In this document: one piece after another, positions 32,993 to 41,355 of the stretch
Layout of the letters: each line of letters opens with the position of its first letter
Numbering within the stretch: position 1 is the stretch's first letter
From: VAZQ01 sp963702695
GTDB lineage: Bacteria; Pseudomonadota; Alphaproteobacteria; Rhizobiales; Xanthobacteraceae
Assembly (NCBI GenBank): GCA_963702695.1
Contig: CAVPDS010000001.1
Span: 186,001 to 250,000, forward strand
Direction of reading: 5' to 3'
Length of the DNA stretch: 64,000 nucleotides
Notes under the pieces: generated by a model
Seen by the model: only the letters and a program-made list of their open reading frames with translations
Database searches by the model: none
What the model was told of the DNA's origin: nothing
Made by a program: the position numbers and the translations under genes

Positions 32993-33808
32993 ATGCAGCT
33001 CGTTCACGCCGCGCGCGCGCTGCGCGCCGTCACCAGCCGCGAGATCACCAAGTTCGTGCAGCAGCGCGGGCGGCTCCTTTCGGCGCTGGTGCGGCCGCTG
33101 ATGTGGCTGGCGGTGTTCGCGGCCGGATTCCAGAACGTGTTCGGCGTGTCGATCATCCCGCCGTACAAGACCTACATCACCTATCAGGTCTATATCGTGC
33201 CGGGGCTGCTCGGCATCATCCTGCTGTTCCACGGCATGCAGTCGTCGCTCTCGATGGTCTATGACCGTGAGATGGGGGTGATGCGGCTCCTGCTCACGGC
33301 GCCGCTGCCGCGCTGGGTGTTGCTGGCGTGCAAGCTCGCAGCCGGCACCGCGCTGTCGGTGATCACCTGCTACGTCTTCCTGCTGGTGTGCATCCCATTC
33401 GACGTCACGTTCGATTGGAGCGGCTGGCTGTATGTCTTTCCGGCGCTGGTCCTCTCCGGGCTGATGCTGGGTGCGCTCTGGCTCGCGATCTCGGTCTACA
33501 TCCGGCAGGTCGAGAACTTTGCCGGCGCGATGAACTTCGTGATGTTCCCGATGTTCTTCTTCTCCTCCGCGCTCTACCCGCTGTGGAAGCTGCGCGAAGG
33601 CGGTTCCGAGGTCCTTTACATGATCTCGCTCGCCAATCCGTTCACGCACGCGGTCGAGATGATCCGCTTTGCGCTCTATGGCATGTTCGATCCGCTCTCG
33701 TGGGCGGTGGTGGCAGGCTCGACGGTGGTGTTCTTCCTGCTCGCGGTGATCGGCTACGACCCGCAACGCGGCATGCTGCGCCGCGCGGGCGCCCCGCAGC
33801 CGGCGTAG
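32993..33808 (+). CDS. ABC-2 type transporter permease
   Basis: A 271-residue membrane protein with about six helices and the ABC-2 signature region (ANPFTHAVEMIRFALYGMFD). The segment YDREMGVMRLLLTAPLPRW is the cytoplasmic coupling region. ABC-2 permeases of this kind are often found in gene clusters with PQQ-dependent alcohol dehydrogenases, and a PQQ dehydrogenase operon lies next door on the opposite strand. No matching export ATPase is adjacent; the ATPase at 33911 is of the import type. GAGGAGG lies 12 bp upstream of ATG 32993. Confidence 0.85.
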   Translation: MQLVHAARALRAVTSREITKFVQQRGRLLSALVRPLMWLAVFAAGFQNVFGVSIIPPYKTYITYQVYIVPGLLGIILLFHGMQSSLSMVYDREMGVMRLLLTAPLPRWVLLACKLAAGTALSVITCYVFLLVCIPFDVTFDWSGWLYVFPALVLSGLMLGALWLAISVYIRQVENFAGAMNFVMFPMFFFSSALYPLWKLREGGSEVLYMISLANPFTHAVEMIRFALYGMFDPLSWAVVAGSTVVFFLLAVIGYDPQRGMLRRAGAPQPA

Positions 33809-33906
33809 GCCGGCAAAGGCGCGCCTTCGCGCTGTGCCCACGCGATCTCTGGACGAACGGGGGCTTGAACGTGGTGGGCACGCTTCGCTTGGCCCACCTA
33901 CGCCGG
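33800..33906. repeat. 107-bp inverted repeat element (type E-like)
   Basis: CCGGCGTAGG at 33800-33809 and CCTACGCCGG at 33897-33906 are perfect inverted copies. The interior has further partial symmetry (GTGCCCACG / CGTGGTGGGCAC). It overlaps the stop codon of the ABC-2 permease and ends just before the convergent ATPase gene. Confidence 0.65.
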
Positions 33907-33910
33907 CTGC

Positions 33911-34681
33911 TCACAAATACGCCTGGTTGAGCTTCCCCGCGATCTCCTGGCGGATCGCATCGCGCTCTTGCGGCGAATGGGCGGCGCGGGGGCGGGCGAT
34001 CGGCACCTCGGCGAGCACACGGGCGGGGCTTGGGGAGAGCAGGAACAGGCGGTCGGCGAGCCCGATCGCTTCGTCGACGTCGTGGGTGACCAGCAGCGTG
34101 GTTACCGGCCGGCTGTTGACCAGTTGCGCGAGTTCCTCGCGCAACCGCGCCGCGAGCGCGGCATCGAGCGATACGAACGGCTCGTCCAGCAACAGGAGAT
34201 CGGGCTCGACCGCGAACGCGCGCGCCAGCGCAACCCGGCGCGCGAGCCCGAGCGAGAGCTCGCCGGGGTAATGGCCGCGATGCTTGGCGAGGCCGAGAGT
34301 CGCGAACAGATCGTCGAGCACGCCGTCCTTTGCCTCCGGCGCCGCCAGCCGCACGTTCTGCTCGACCGTGCGCCATGGCAGGAGGCGCGGCTCCTGAAAC
34401 ACCATGCCGAGCTTGCCGGGCTCCGGCAGTTGCACCTTGCCTTCGAATTCGGGATCGAGACCGGCGATGATCCGCAGCAGCGTGGTCTTGCCGCAGCCGG
34501 AGGGGCCGACCAGCGCCCCGACCTCGCCGTTCCTGAGCCCGAGCGTCAGCCCATCGATGACGTGGAGGTCTCCGCCGGAAGCGGCGTGATAGGCCTTGTG
34601 CCCGATCGTGACTTCAAGCCGCCTCGCGACCTCAAGCCGGCTCTTGGCTTCAAGCGGCCCTGGGGCGCCAACGGGAGACAT
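33911..34681 (-). CDS. ABC transporter ATPase (NrtD/SsuB family), atypical signature
   Basis: A 256-residue nucleotide-binding subunit. Walker A is GPSGCGKTT, the Q-loop is VFQEPRLLPW, Walker B is LLLLDEPFVSLD and the H-loop is LVTHDVDEA. The signature reads LSLGLARRVALARA where LSGGQ/M is usual, so the first signature Gly is replaced by Leu. Its start (ATG 34681) lies 32 bp inside the end of the permease gene without a ribosome site, which implies coupled translation. It is the last gene of the operon PQQ dehydrogenase, receptor, permease, ATPase. Confidence 0.88.
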   Translation of the reverse strand: MSPVGAPGPLEAKSRLEVARRLEVTIGHKAYHAASGGDLHVIDGLTLGLRNGEVGALVGPSGCGKTTLLRIIAGLDPEFEGKVQLPEPGKLGMVFQEPRLLPWRTVEQNVRLAAPEAKDGVLDDLFATLGLAKHRGHYPGELSLGLARRVALARAFAVEPDLLLLDEPFVSLDAALAARLREELAQLVNSRPVTTLLVTHDVDEAIGLADRLFLLSPSPARVLAEVPIARPRAAHSPQERDAIRQEIAGKLNQAYL

Positions 34682-35390
34682 GTCGTTCAAGTGGCTGCAC
34701 CAGGAAGGTTTCGATCACCAGCATGACAGCGACGAAGGCGAGAGCGTAGGCGAGGATTTTGGTCACGTCGAAGAGCTGGAACGCGACCCCGATTTCGAAC
34801 CCTACCCCGTTCGGGCGTCCCAGAAGCTCGACGATCAGCACGATCTTCCATACCAGCGATAACCCGGAGCGGGCGGCCGCCGCAAGGTAGGGGGCGAGCT
34901 GTGGCAGCACGACGTGGCGCATGCGCACCCAGGGGCTCATGCGGAAGACGTGCGCCATGTCGTCGAGCTGGGCATCGAGCGAGCGAGCGCCCTCGCGGAC
35001 CGTCACGGTCGCGATCGGCAGCTTGTTGAGCGCGACCGCCGCGATCGCCGCGGTCTCGGTGAGGCCGGCCCAGACATAGGCCAGCACGATGATGACCAGC
35101 GCCGGCAGGTTGAGCAGCGCGATCAGCCAGGGATCGCCGAGCCGGTCGAGGAGGCGCGAGCGGCCCATCGCCAGCCCCATCGCCGCACCGAGCGCCATCG
35201 CGATCGCAAACGCCACGATGACACGGGCAAGCGTCACGCCGAGATTGAAGGCGAGCGCGCCGGTCGAGGCCTCGTGCGCAATCGCCTGCAGCACGGTCAT
35301 GGGATCGGGCAGGAGCCGCGGCCCCGCGATCTGCGCGCCCACGTACCAAGCCCCCAGCAGGACGACGAGCGAAACGAGCCGAGCCACCAC
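34650..35390 (-). CDS. ABC transporter permease (SsuC/TauC family)
   Basis: A 246-residue membrane subunit with about six helices; the EAA loop is LDDMAHVFRMSPWVRMRHV. It starts at GTG 35390, four bases after the receptor stop and followed by a second GTG, and overlaps the downstream ATPase gene. It forms the channel of the importer encoded behind the PQQ dehydrogenase. Confidence 0.87.
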   Translation of the reverse strand: MVARLVSLVVLLGAWYVGAQIAGPRLLPDPMTVLQAIAHEASTGALAFNLGVTLARVIVAFAIAMALGAAMGLAMGRSRLLDRLGDPWLIALLNLPALVIIVLAYVWAGLTETAAIAAVALNKLPIATVTVREGARSLDAQLDDMAHVFRMSPWVRMRHVVLPQLAPYLAAAARSGLSLVWKIVLIVELLGRPNGVGFEIGVAFQLFDVTKILAYALAFVAVMLVIETFLVQPLERHVSRWRPRAA

Positions 35391-35393
35391 GTC

Positions 35394-36368
35394 TCAGTAT
35401 CCCGTCGCCGGCCGGTAGAACGTTCCGGAGTCGAGCTCGCGCGCCGGGCCGACCAGATCGGCGCCGCCGACTTCGGCCAGGACCTTGTAGAGACCGCGGG
35501 CGTCGGCCTCCTCCTCCGCGATCGGGCGGGCGACGACGCCAGCGCTGTAGCGTTGCCGATAGATCGCGAGCGCTTTCGGATCGCTCACGCCGATGCGCGG
35601 CGCAAGCCGCTGCCATTCGGCGTCGGAGGACGCGAGGATCTGCTTGGCCTCGCGCGCCGCTTCGAGAAAGTGATCGACCGCGGCTTTGTTCTTGGCGCCC
35701 CAGACGCCGTCGAAGGTATAGCCGACGATCGCGACCGGCGCCGTCGCGCCGAGCTGCTTCATCACTTCGCCGGTCGAGATCAGCTCCTTGAGACCCTTGC
35801 TCTCGAGATCGGCGCAGAAATTCCAATAGGTCAGCGTCGCGTCGTTTTCGCCCTGCAGGGCTTTCTGCGTCAGCAGCGGCGGCGCGCCGTAGACGATCGT
35901 CGCCTGGTTGCGCAGGTCGATACCGGCGCGACGCGCGAGCCCCTGCAGCAGCAGCCAGCTCTTGTCGAGCGGTCCGCCGGCGACCGCGAGCTTTTTGCCT
36001 TTGAGGTCGGCGATGCCCTTCATCGGCGAGTTCGCCGCCACCATCACCGCGCCCAGCGTGCTGGACGACGGATAGAACAGCATGTTGTCGCCGAGCGCGC
36101 GCTCGCGCGCGACATAGAGCCAGTCCGACAGGAACATGTCGGCCGAGCCGCCCCTGACGGCGATCTTGCCGGCTTCGGGAGTAGCAAGCTCGAGCGTCTG
36201 GATGTCGAGATTGGCCTTCTTGTCGAGGCCATGGGCCTTCATGATCTCGATTTCCCAGGCCAGCGTCCCGGTCTTCTGCACGGCGAGACGAATGCGGTCG
36301 GCAGCCGAAGCGCTGGAGGCGGCGAAGGCGAGGGTGACAATCAAGGCGAGGCAACGTTTCTTATGCAT
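35394..36368 (-). CDS. NMT1/SsuA-type ABC substrate-binding protein linked to PQQ dehydrogenase
   Basis: A 324-residue periplasmic receptor with a short signal peptide (HKKRCLALIVTLAFAASSA, cleavage at SASAAD). The core blocks KGIADLKGKKLAVAGGPLDK and TLTYWNFCADLESKG are those of the family. AGGA precedes ATG 36368. The gene begins 24 bp after the stop of the PQQ dehydrogenase, so an importer is built into the dehydrogenase operon. The ligand may be the oxidation product or a related acid; this is inference. Confidence 0.87.
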   Translation of the reverse strand: MHKKRCLALIVTLAFAASSASAADRIRLAVQKTGTLAWEIEIMKAHGLDKKANLDIQTLELATPEAGKIAVRGGSADMFLSDWLYVARERALGDNMLFYPSSSTLGAVMVAANSPMKGIADLKGKKLAVAGGPLDKSWLLLQGLARRAGIDLRNQATIVYGAPPLLTQKALQGENDATLTYWNFCADLESKGLKELISTGEVMKQLGATAPVAIVGYTFDGVWGAKNKAAVDHFLEAAREAKQILASSDAEWQRLAPRIGVSDPKALAIYRQRYSAGVVARPIAEEEADARGLYKVLAEVGGADLVGPARELDSGTFYRPATGY

Positions 36369-36392
36369 GGCGTTGGTCCTGGCGATCGAGTT

Positions 36393-38507
36393 TCAATGCG
36401 CGCCGTGGTCGCCGGCGGCGGCGGGCTTGCCCGCGCCTTCGACCACAGTCGCGGGTGCGGAAGCGACGGCCTGGCCGGTCACGATGACCTGGCCGAGCAT
36501 CGAGGGATGCGGCGAGCAGGTGAAGTTGTACGTGCCGGGCTGGTTGAACGTCACCGTCGCAGTCTCGCCCTTGGCGAGCAGGCCGGTATCCCAGCCGCCG
36601 CCGTCGGACGAGTTGGCGTTGTGCGGCTGCGCACCGGTATTGGTGAAGGTCACCTTGGTGCCGGCAGTGACCGTGATGCGCAGCGGGTTGTAGGCGTAGT
36701 CCTCGATCTTGATCTGGTTGGTGCGCGCGACCCGGCCGCTGAAGCCGACCACGTTCTCCGGCGTGTGCGGCGCCGCGAACGGCTTGAGCCGGTCGCCAGG
36801 CGAGCCCGTGAGCGAGAACACCCAGATCATGTCGCCGTTGGACGACGTGGTCTGGATCGACACGCCGCCGGTCGCGATCGCGACATATTGCGTGCCGTCG
36901 ATCTCGTAGGTGATGGCGGGAGCGTCCGCACCGGCGCCGGTCTGCCATTGCCACAGCAGGTCGCCGCTCTTGGCGTCGTAGGCCTGGAAATTGCCATCCG
37001 GCTCGCCGTGGAAGAGCACGTCGCCCGCAGTCGTGAGCGCGCCGCTGCCCTGCCCGACCGAATAGGGCAGCTTCTTCTGCCACGCGATCTTGTTGGTGCG
37101 GGAATCCACCGCTGTCAGCGTGCCGCCGTACTTCGCGCCGACCGCAGGTCCCACCGTCTTGCCAAGGCCGCGCAGAATGCGGCTCTGCGGTCGGTCAGCG
37201 GCGGTGGCGTAGAGGTAGCCCGTGCGGGGGCTGTAGGACATCGGCGCCCAGTTCACGCCGCCGTTGCCGCCGGGCGACATCAGGATCGGCATGTCGTAGA
37301 TCACCCCGAAGATGCACTTGGTGACCCAGTTGTCGAGCGGCTGCGGGCACTGCGGCATCACCGCATCGCCGCGCGGGAACGGCTGCGTCGGCGCCGACAC
37401 GACGCGCGGGTCGACTTCGACCGGCTTCTCGTCGATGCCGATCAGCGGCTTTCCGTTGGTGCGGTCGAGGATGTAGATCCAGCCGGTCTTGCAGGCCTCG
37501 GCGATGCCCTTGCGCAGCTTGCCCTCGTACATCTGGTCGAACAGCACGACCGGGCTCGGGCAGTCGAAATCCCAGAGGTCATGATGCACCTGCTGGAAAT
37601 GCCAGGCGTACTTGCCCTCCAGCGTCACCGCCACGATCGACGAACTGAACAGATTGTCGCCCGGCCGGTCGGTGCCCATGCCGCCGGCTTCCGGGCCGGG
37701 ATTGCCGGTCGAGAAGTAGAGCAGCCCCAGTTCCGGATCGATCGCCGGCGCCTGCCAGATCGCGGCGCCGCCCTGCCGCCACGCCTTGGCGCGCGCCGGG
37801 TTGGGATCGTCCGGCTTCGGCCAGGTGTCGGAGCCGAACTCACCCGGGGCCGGGACCGTCCAGAACCGCCACTTCTCCTGGCCGGTCTTGGCATCGAGTG
37901 CGGCGAGGAAACCGCGCGCGGTGCGATCGCCGCCGGAAATGCCGGTATAGACCACGCCGTTGTAGTAGAGCGGCGCGGCGGTGATGGTGTAGCCGTCCTG
38001 CCATTTGCCGACCAGCGTCTGCCAGACCTGCTTGCCGGTCTTGGCGTCGAGCGCGACCATGGTGCCGTCGAGCTGGCCGATGAACACCTTGCCGTCGCCG
38101 AGCGCGACGCCGCGATTGTCCCAGCCGCAACACACCGTGTTGATGTTCTGGTCGATCCCGGAGCGGCGCTCCCAGATCAGCGCGCCGGTCCTGGCGTCGA
38201 GCGCGAACACGTCGTCGTTGCCGCTGGCGAGGTACATGACGCCGTCTTTGACGATCGGCGTGCCTTCCAGCGAATATTTCGCGCCCAGGCCCGAGCCCAT
38301 GTGGGCCACCCAGGCGCCCTTGAGGTTCTTGACGTTGCTGCGGTTGATCTGGCTCAGCGTGGAATAGCGCGAGTTGTTCCAGTCACCGCCGACGGTCGCC
38401 CATTCCTTGCTGGCGGGCTTGCGCAGGTCCGGCGCCTTCTGCGCCGTCGCGAGCGTGGGAACGAGGGCGAGCGCCCCCGCGATCAGTGGCAACCAGGTTC
38501 GCCGCAT
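36393..38507 (-). CDS. PQQ-dependent dehydrogenase fused to a C-terminal cupredoxin domain
   Basis: A 704-residue periplasmic quinoprotein. The signal peptide ends at TLATAQ. The eight-bladed propeller runs from about residue 35 to 580 with the adjacent-cysteine ring Cys126-Cys127 (TVCCGW) and the catalytic motif WDFD with Asp313. Asp315, two residues on, is at the position linked to lanthanide use in XoxF and PedH/ExaF-type enzymes. Instead of the cytochrome c domain of type II alcohol dehydrogenases, residues about 600-685 form a cupredoxin with ligands His629 (QPHN), Cys664, His667 and Met670, in the C-x2-H-x2-M spacing of amicyanin. GAGGAGG precedes the ATG. It is the first gene of an operon with an ABC importer. 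The substrate is presumably an alcohol or aldehyde. Confidence 0.9.
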   Translation of the reverse strand: MRRTWLPLIAGALALVPTLATAQKAPDLRKPASKEWATVGGDWNNSRYSTLSQINRSNVKNLKGAWVAHMGSGLGAKYSLEGTPIVKDGVMYLASGNDDVFALDARTGALIWERRSGIDQNINTVCCGWDNRGVALGDGKVFIGQLDGTMVALDAKTGKQVWQTLVGKWQDGYTITAAPLYYNGVVYTGISGGDRTARGFLAALDAKTGQEKWRFWTVPAPGEFGSDTWPKPDDPNPARAKAWRQGGAAIWQAPAIDPELGLLYFSTGNPGPEAGGMGTDRPGDNLFSSSIVAVTLEGKYAWHFQQVHHDLWDFDCPSPVVLFDQMYEGKLRKGIAEACKTGWIYILDRTNGKPLIGIDEKPVEVDPRVVSAPTQPFPRGDAVMPQCPQPLDNWVTKCIFGVIYDMPILMSPGGNGGVNWAPMSYSPRTGYLYATAADRPQSRILRGLGKTVGPAVGAKYGGTLTAVDSRTNKIAWQKKLPYSVGQGSGALTTAGDVLFHGEPDGNFQAYDAKSGDLLWQWQTGAGADAPAITYEIDGTQYVAIATGGVSIQTTSSNGDMIWVFSLTGSPGDRLKPFAAPHTPENVVGFSGRVARTNQIKIEDYAYNPLRITVTAGTKVTFTNTGAQPHNANSSDGGGWDTGLLAKGETATVTFNQPGTYNFTCSPHPSMLGQVIVTGQAVASAPATVVEGAGKPAAAGDHGAH

Positions 38508-38651
38508 GGGGCCTCCTCACGCGAGCCAGCCACCCGGCCACGGTCGGGATCGCACGCTCGTCCTGTTGTTGCCGCCGACGATGCCACAGGTATGAGCGCT
38601 TGTCTTGCCTCTGTACGATTGCGGATGGGTTGCTCGCTAAGGTGATCCGAT

Positions 38652-38743
38652 CCGCTCATTCCCGCGCAAGCGGGAATCCAGGGAGCTTTACTCCAACGGC
38701 GGAGCTTGTTGCCCTGGGTCCCCGCTTGCGCGGGGACGGGCGG
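38652..38743. repeat. Type A palindromic repeat
   Basis: Arms CATTCCCGCGCAAGCGGGAA and GGTCCCCGCTTGCGCGGGGA in inverted orientation, between the PQQ dehydrogenase promoter side and the end of the hydrolase gene. Confidence 0.78.
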
Positions 38744-38755
38744 GGTGGAGTGATG

Positions 38756-39817
38756 TCACAATCGTTCCGCCATCCAGTCCGCGGTCAGCGGGCGGAACTT
38801 GTAGGTCACGTTGAAGCACACGTGATTGCCCTCCTCGTAATAGACGAACTCGGAGGGGCCTGAGGCTTCGCGCGCGAGGCGCTCGCCTTCGGACGGCGGG
38901 ATCAGCTTGTCGCCGCCGCCGAACACCACCAGCAGCGGACACTTGATCTGCTGCGCCACCCCGACGAGCGAAAGCTGGCGCGCGTTCTCGATCGCCTCGG
39001 CGTCGTCCTTGGCGTGGCTGCGTGCGACGAACATCGCCGTGAGATGCGTACGCGGCCGTTCCGCGTAAACGCGGCCGTAGTCGAACGGACCGCAATTGGC
39101 GATACAGGCCTTGAGCCGCGGCTCGAACGCGGCCGCGAGCGGCGCGTAGATCGCGCCGAGGCTCTGGCCCACGACGCCGACCGAATGGCCATCGACGTCG
39201 TCGCGCTGTTCGAGCAGGTCGATCACCGCGCCGAGCACCTTGCCCCAGTCGGAGCGGATCGGCAGCCGGAACGCGGTCTCGCCCTGCCCGGGACCGTCGA
39301 GCTGCACGGTCGCAAGGCCGCGCTTGAGGAACGCGTCGCTCCAGGCGTGCAATTCCTCCTTGCAGGCGTCGAGGCCGGGCAAGATGACTGCGACCTTGGG
39401 CCGCGCCACGTCGCGGGGGCGGCGCAGCCAGGCGGCGAGCACCGACCCGGCGAATGGAATCTCCAGATGCTCGGCCGGCGGATCGGTGTCCGCCACCGCC
39501 GCGGCGTAGCAGCGCAGCATGTTGTCGTGCGCCTGCCGGTATTCCCCGGCATCGGCCAGGAAATAGTGCTTGGCATAATGGTAATAGATCGCCGCGCGCA
39601 GCCGTGCCTCGGAGGCGGTGACCTTGCGTCCGGCGGCGGCCGCTTCTTCGCCGAGCTGCTCGTGCACGCGCGCCTCGTCGGACCAGATGCGGCACCAGTC
39701 CTCCCAGCGGTCGATCGTCGCCATCATCCGTTCGAGATCGAACGGGTCGACGCCAGTCTGGATGTAACGCGGCTTGAACAACGAAAACGTCAGATCAACC
39801 CGGGGATCGCTGGCCAT
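38756..39817 (-). CDS. Alpha/beta hydrolase with helical N-terminal domain (FrsA/DHPON-hydrolase-like)
   Basis: A 353-residue hydrolase. The N-terminal 120 residues are helical, as in 2,6-dihydroxypseudooxynicotine hydrolase and FrsA-type proteins. The catalytic triad is readable: Ser219 in GQSLG, Asp303 in GGGDKL and His332 in EEGNHVC. There is no signal peptide, so it is cytoplasmic. ATG 39817 is preceded by GGAG at seven bases. Such enzymes cleave C-C or ester bonds in aromatic-degradation intermediates. It stands alone, flanked by repeats. Confidence 0.85.
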   Translation of the reverse strand: MASDPRVDLTFSLFKPRYIQTGVDPFDLERMMATIDRWEDWCRIWSDEARVHEQLGEEAAAAGRKVTASEARLRAAIYYHYAKHYFLADAGEYRQAHDNMLRCYAAAVADTDPPAEHLEIPFAGSVLAAWLRRPRDVARPKVAVILPGLDACKEELHAWSDAFLKRGLATVQLDGPGQGETAFRLPIRSDWGKVLGAVIDLLEQRDDVDGHSVGVVGQSLGAIYAPLAAAFEPRLKACIANCGPFDYGRVYAERPRTHLTAMFVARSHAKDDAEAIENARQLSLVGVAQQIKCPLLVVFGGGDKLIPPSEGERLAREASGPSEFVYYEEGNHVCFNVTYKFRPLTADWMAERL

Positions 39818-39862
39818 TTTTTTCTCCTGCATTCTAACGGCGGCTTGGTCATTGAATGAGGT

Positions 39863-39950
39863 CATGGCCGGGCTTGTCCCGGCCATCTCGAAGGGAAGGA
39901 ACCGCCGCGTGTCTGCTATCGGGATGGGCGGGTCAAGCCCGGCAATGGCG
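39863..39950. repeat. Type B palindromic repeat
   Basis: CATGGCCGGGCTTGTCCCGG is itself a palindrome (39863-39886); the right arm GGGCGGGTCAAGCCCGGCAA (to about 39946) is a divergent inverted copy. It lies between divergent genes. Confidence 0.75.
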
Positions 39951-40058
39951 AGTCAAGCCACGACCCGCCGCTTGCGACCGCTGCGCGGCTGGAAGATAAA
40001 TCCTCGGCCGTCGCGATATCATACAAAGCAAGGCTCGCATCATCATAGGGAGACGCTC

Positions 40059-41066
40059 ATGCCGTTTCATCGATTGTCCCGCCGCAGGCTGGTGCAGTCC
40101 GGCGCAGCCGCGGGAGTGTCCGCGCTGCTGCCGCGGGGCGTGATCGCCGCGCCAGCGCTCAAGCTGGAGAAGACCAAGCTCACGATCGCGATTCCCGTGG
40201 ATGCCGCGAGCTTCTTGCCTGTTTACCTCGCGGCGAGCCGCACGTGGAAAGAGCAAGGGCTCGACGCGCAGCTCACCGCCTTCCGCGGCGACGCCGAAGT
40301 CTCGCAGGCGCTGGTCGGCGGCTCGATCGATGTGTCGGTGCAGTCGGGCGACGGGCTGGTCAATCTCGTCAACACCGGACAAGCGGTGATCGGATTCTAT
40401 GCCGGCTTCCTGCAATCCGATTATGCCTGGATTTCGCAGCCCGCGATCAAGGGCTGGGCCGATCTCAAGGGCAAGGCCGCGGGCGTCTCCACTTTCGGCT
40501 CGCAGACCGATCAGCTCACGCGCTACGCGCTCAAGCGCCATGGCCTCGTGCCGGAAAAGGACGTGCAGATCGTGCAGGCGGGGCCGCCGGCGAGCATCGT
40601 GCAGGCGCTCAAGGCCAACCGCATCGGAATGGGCATCCTGGCGCCGCCGAACAACTGGATCATGTCCGATGCCGGCTTCACGCCACTCGGCGACCAGGGC
40701 AAGGACATTGCGCCGAAATGGCCAAAGCACGTCTTCGTCGCGACCCGGAAATTCCTCGACGAGAACCCGAACACGGTGCACGCGATCCTGCGCGCCCAGG
40801 TCGCGGCGATCCGGCTCGCCCGTGCGGACCGCGATCTCGTGGTCGCGACCTACATGCAGCGGCTGAAATTCCAGAAGCCGTACGCCGAGCGCGCCTACGA
40901 TGCGATCGTGCCCGGCTACGACGAGCGCGGCTCGCTGCCCGATGACGCCAGTATGAAGGCGTTCTGGGAGCTGAAAATCGAGAATGGCGAGGCAAAGGAG
41001 CCGTGGCCGAATTCAAAGCTGATCGACGACCGCTTCATCAAGACGTTCGCGGAGTGGGCGCCGTAG
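40059..41066 (+). CDS. Orphan NMT1/SsuA-type substrate-binding protein
   Basis: A 335-residue periplasmic receptor with a twin-arginine leader (SRRRLVQSGAAAG, cleavage around VIAAP). It is a close paralogue of the receptor at 8194-9189 over the full length. GGGAG precedes ATG 40059. No ATPase or permease gene is adjacent, so it may deliver its ligand to the importer at 9208-11836, or to one outside the window. The two paralogues differ in several pocket-side segments (for example GILAPPNNW against AIQSTPTKW), which suggests different ligands. Confidence 0.86.
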   Translation: MPFHRLSRRRLVQSGAAAGVSALLPRGVIAAPALKLEKTKLTIAIPVDAASFLPVYLAASRTWKEQGLDAQLTAFRGDAEVSQALVGGSIDVSVQSGDGLVNLVNTGQAVIGFYAGFLQSDYAWISQPAIKGWADLKGKAAGVSTFGSQTDQLTRYALKRHGLVPEKDVQIVQAGPPASIVQALKANRIGMGILAPPNNWIMSDAGFTPLGDQGKDIAPKWPKHVFVATRKFLDENPNTVHAILRAQVAAIRLARADRDLVVATYMQRLKFQKPYAERAYDAIVPGYDERGSLPDDASMKAFWELKIENGEAKEPWPNSKLIDDRFIKTFAEWAP

Positions 41067-41075
41067 AATGAACCA

Positions 41076-41261
41076 CTACGGCCCTCGCACAGCCCTGCCG
41101 GCCATGAGTCCCATGACGAGCAGGATCAGGAAAATGACGATGAAGATGTAGAACAAGATGCGCGCGACGTCGGCGCTGGCAGCCGACAAGTCGGTAAAGC
41201 CGAACAGTGCCGCGATCAGCGACACCACCAGCATGATCAGCGCCCACTTCAACAGTGACAT
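41076..41261 (-). CDS. DUF1328 small membrane protein
   Basis: A 61-residue protein with two hydrophobic helices, starting MSLLKWALIMLVVSLIAALF and with SAASADVARILFYIF in the second half, the standard DUF1328 (YtjA-like) pattern. ATG 41261 has GGAGG upstream. The family is widespread in proteobacteria and often stress-induced; the function is unknown. It is convergent with the receptor at 40059. Confidence 0.88.
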   Translation of the reverse strand: MSLLKWALIMLVVSLIAALFGFTDLSAASADVARILFYIFIVIFLILLVMGLMAGRAVRGP

Positions 41262-41355
41262 GGCCGGCCTCCTTTGGGCTAGGAAACCAGACTGACCGCA
41301 GGATTGTTCCCTTATTTCACCGCCCGCAGCGGCGAATTATGAGCCGGCCGCCAAT

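Noticed and set aside
34914..38645. A 1243-codon open frame on the forward strand
   Set aside because: It runs antisense to the PQQ dehydrogenase, receptor and permease genes. Its translation is Arg/Ala/His-rich with no family resemblance, a typical product of high-GC third-position bias.
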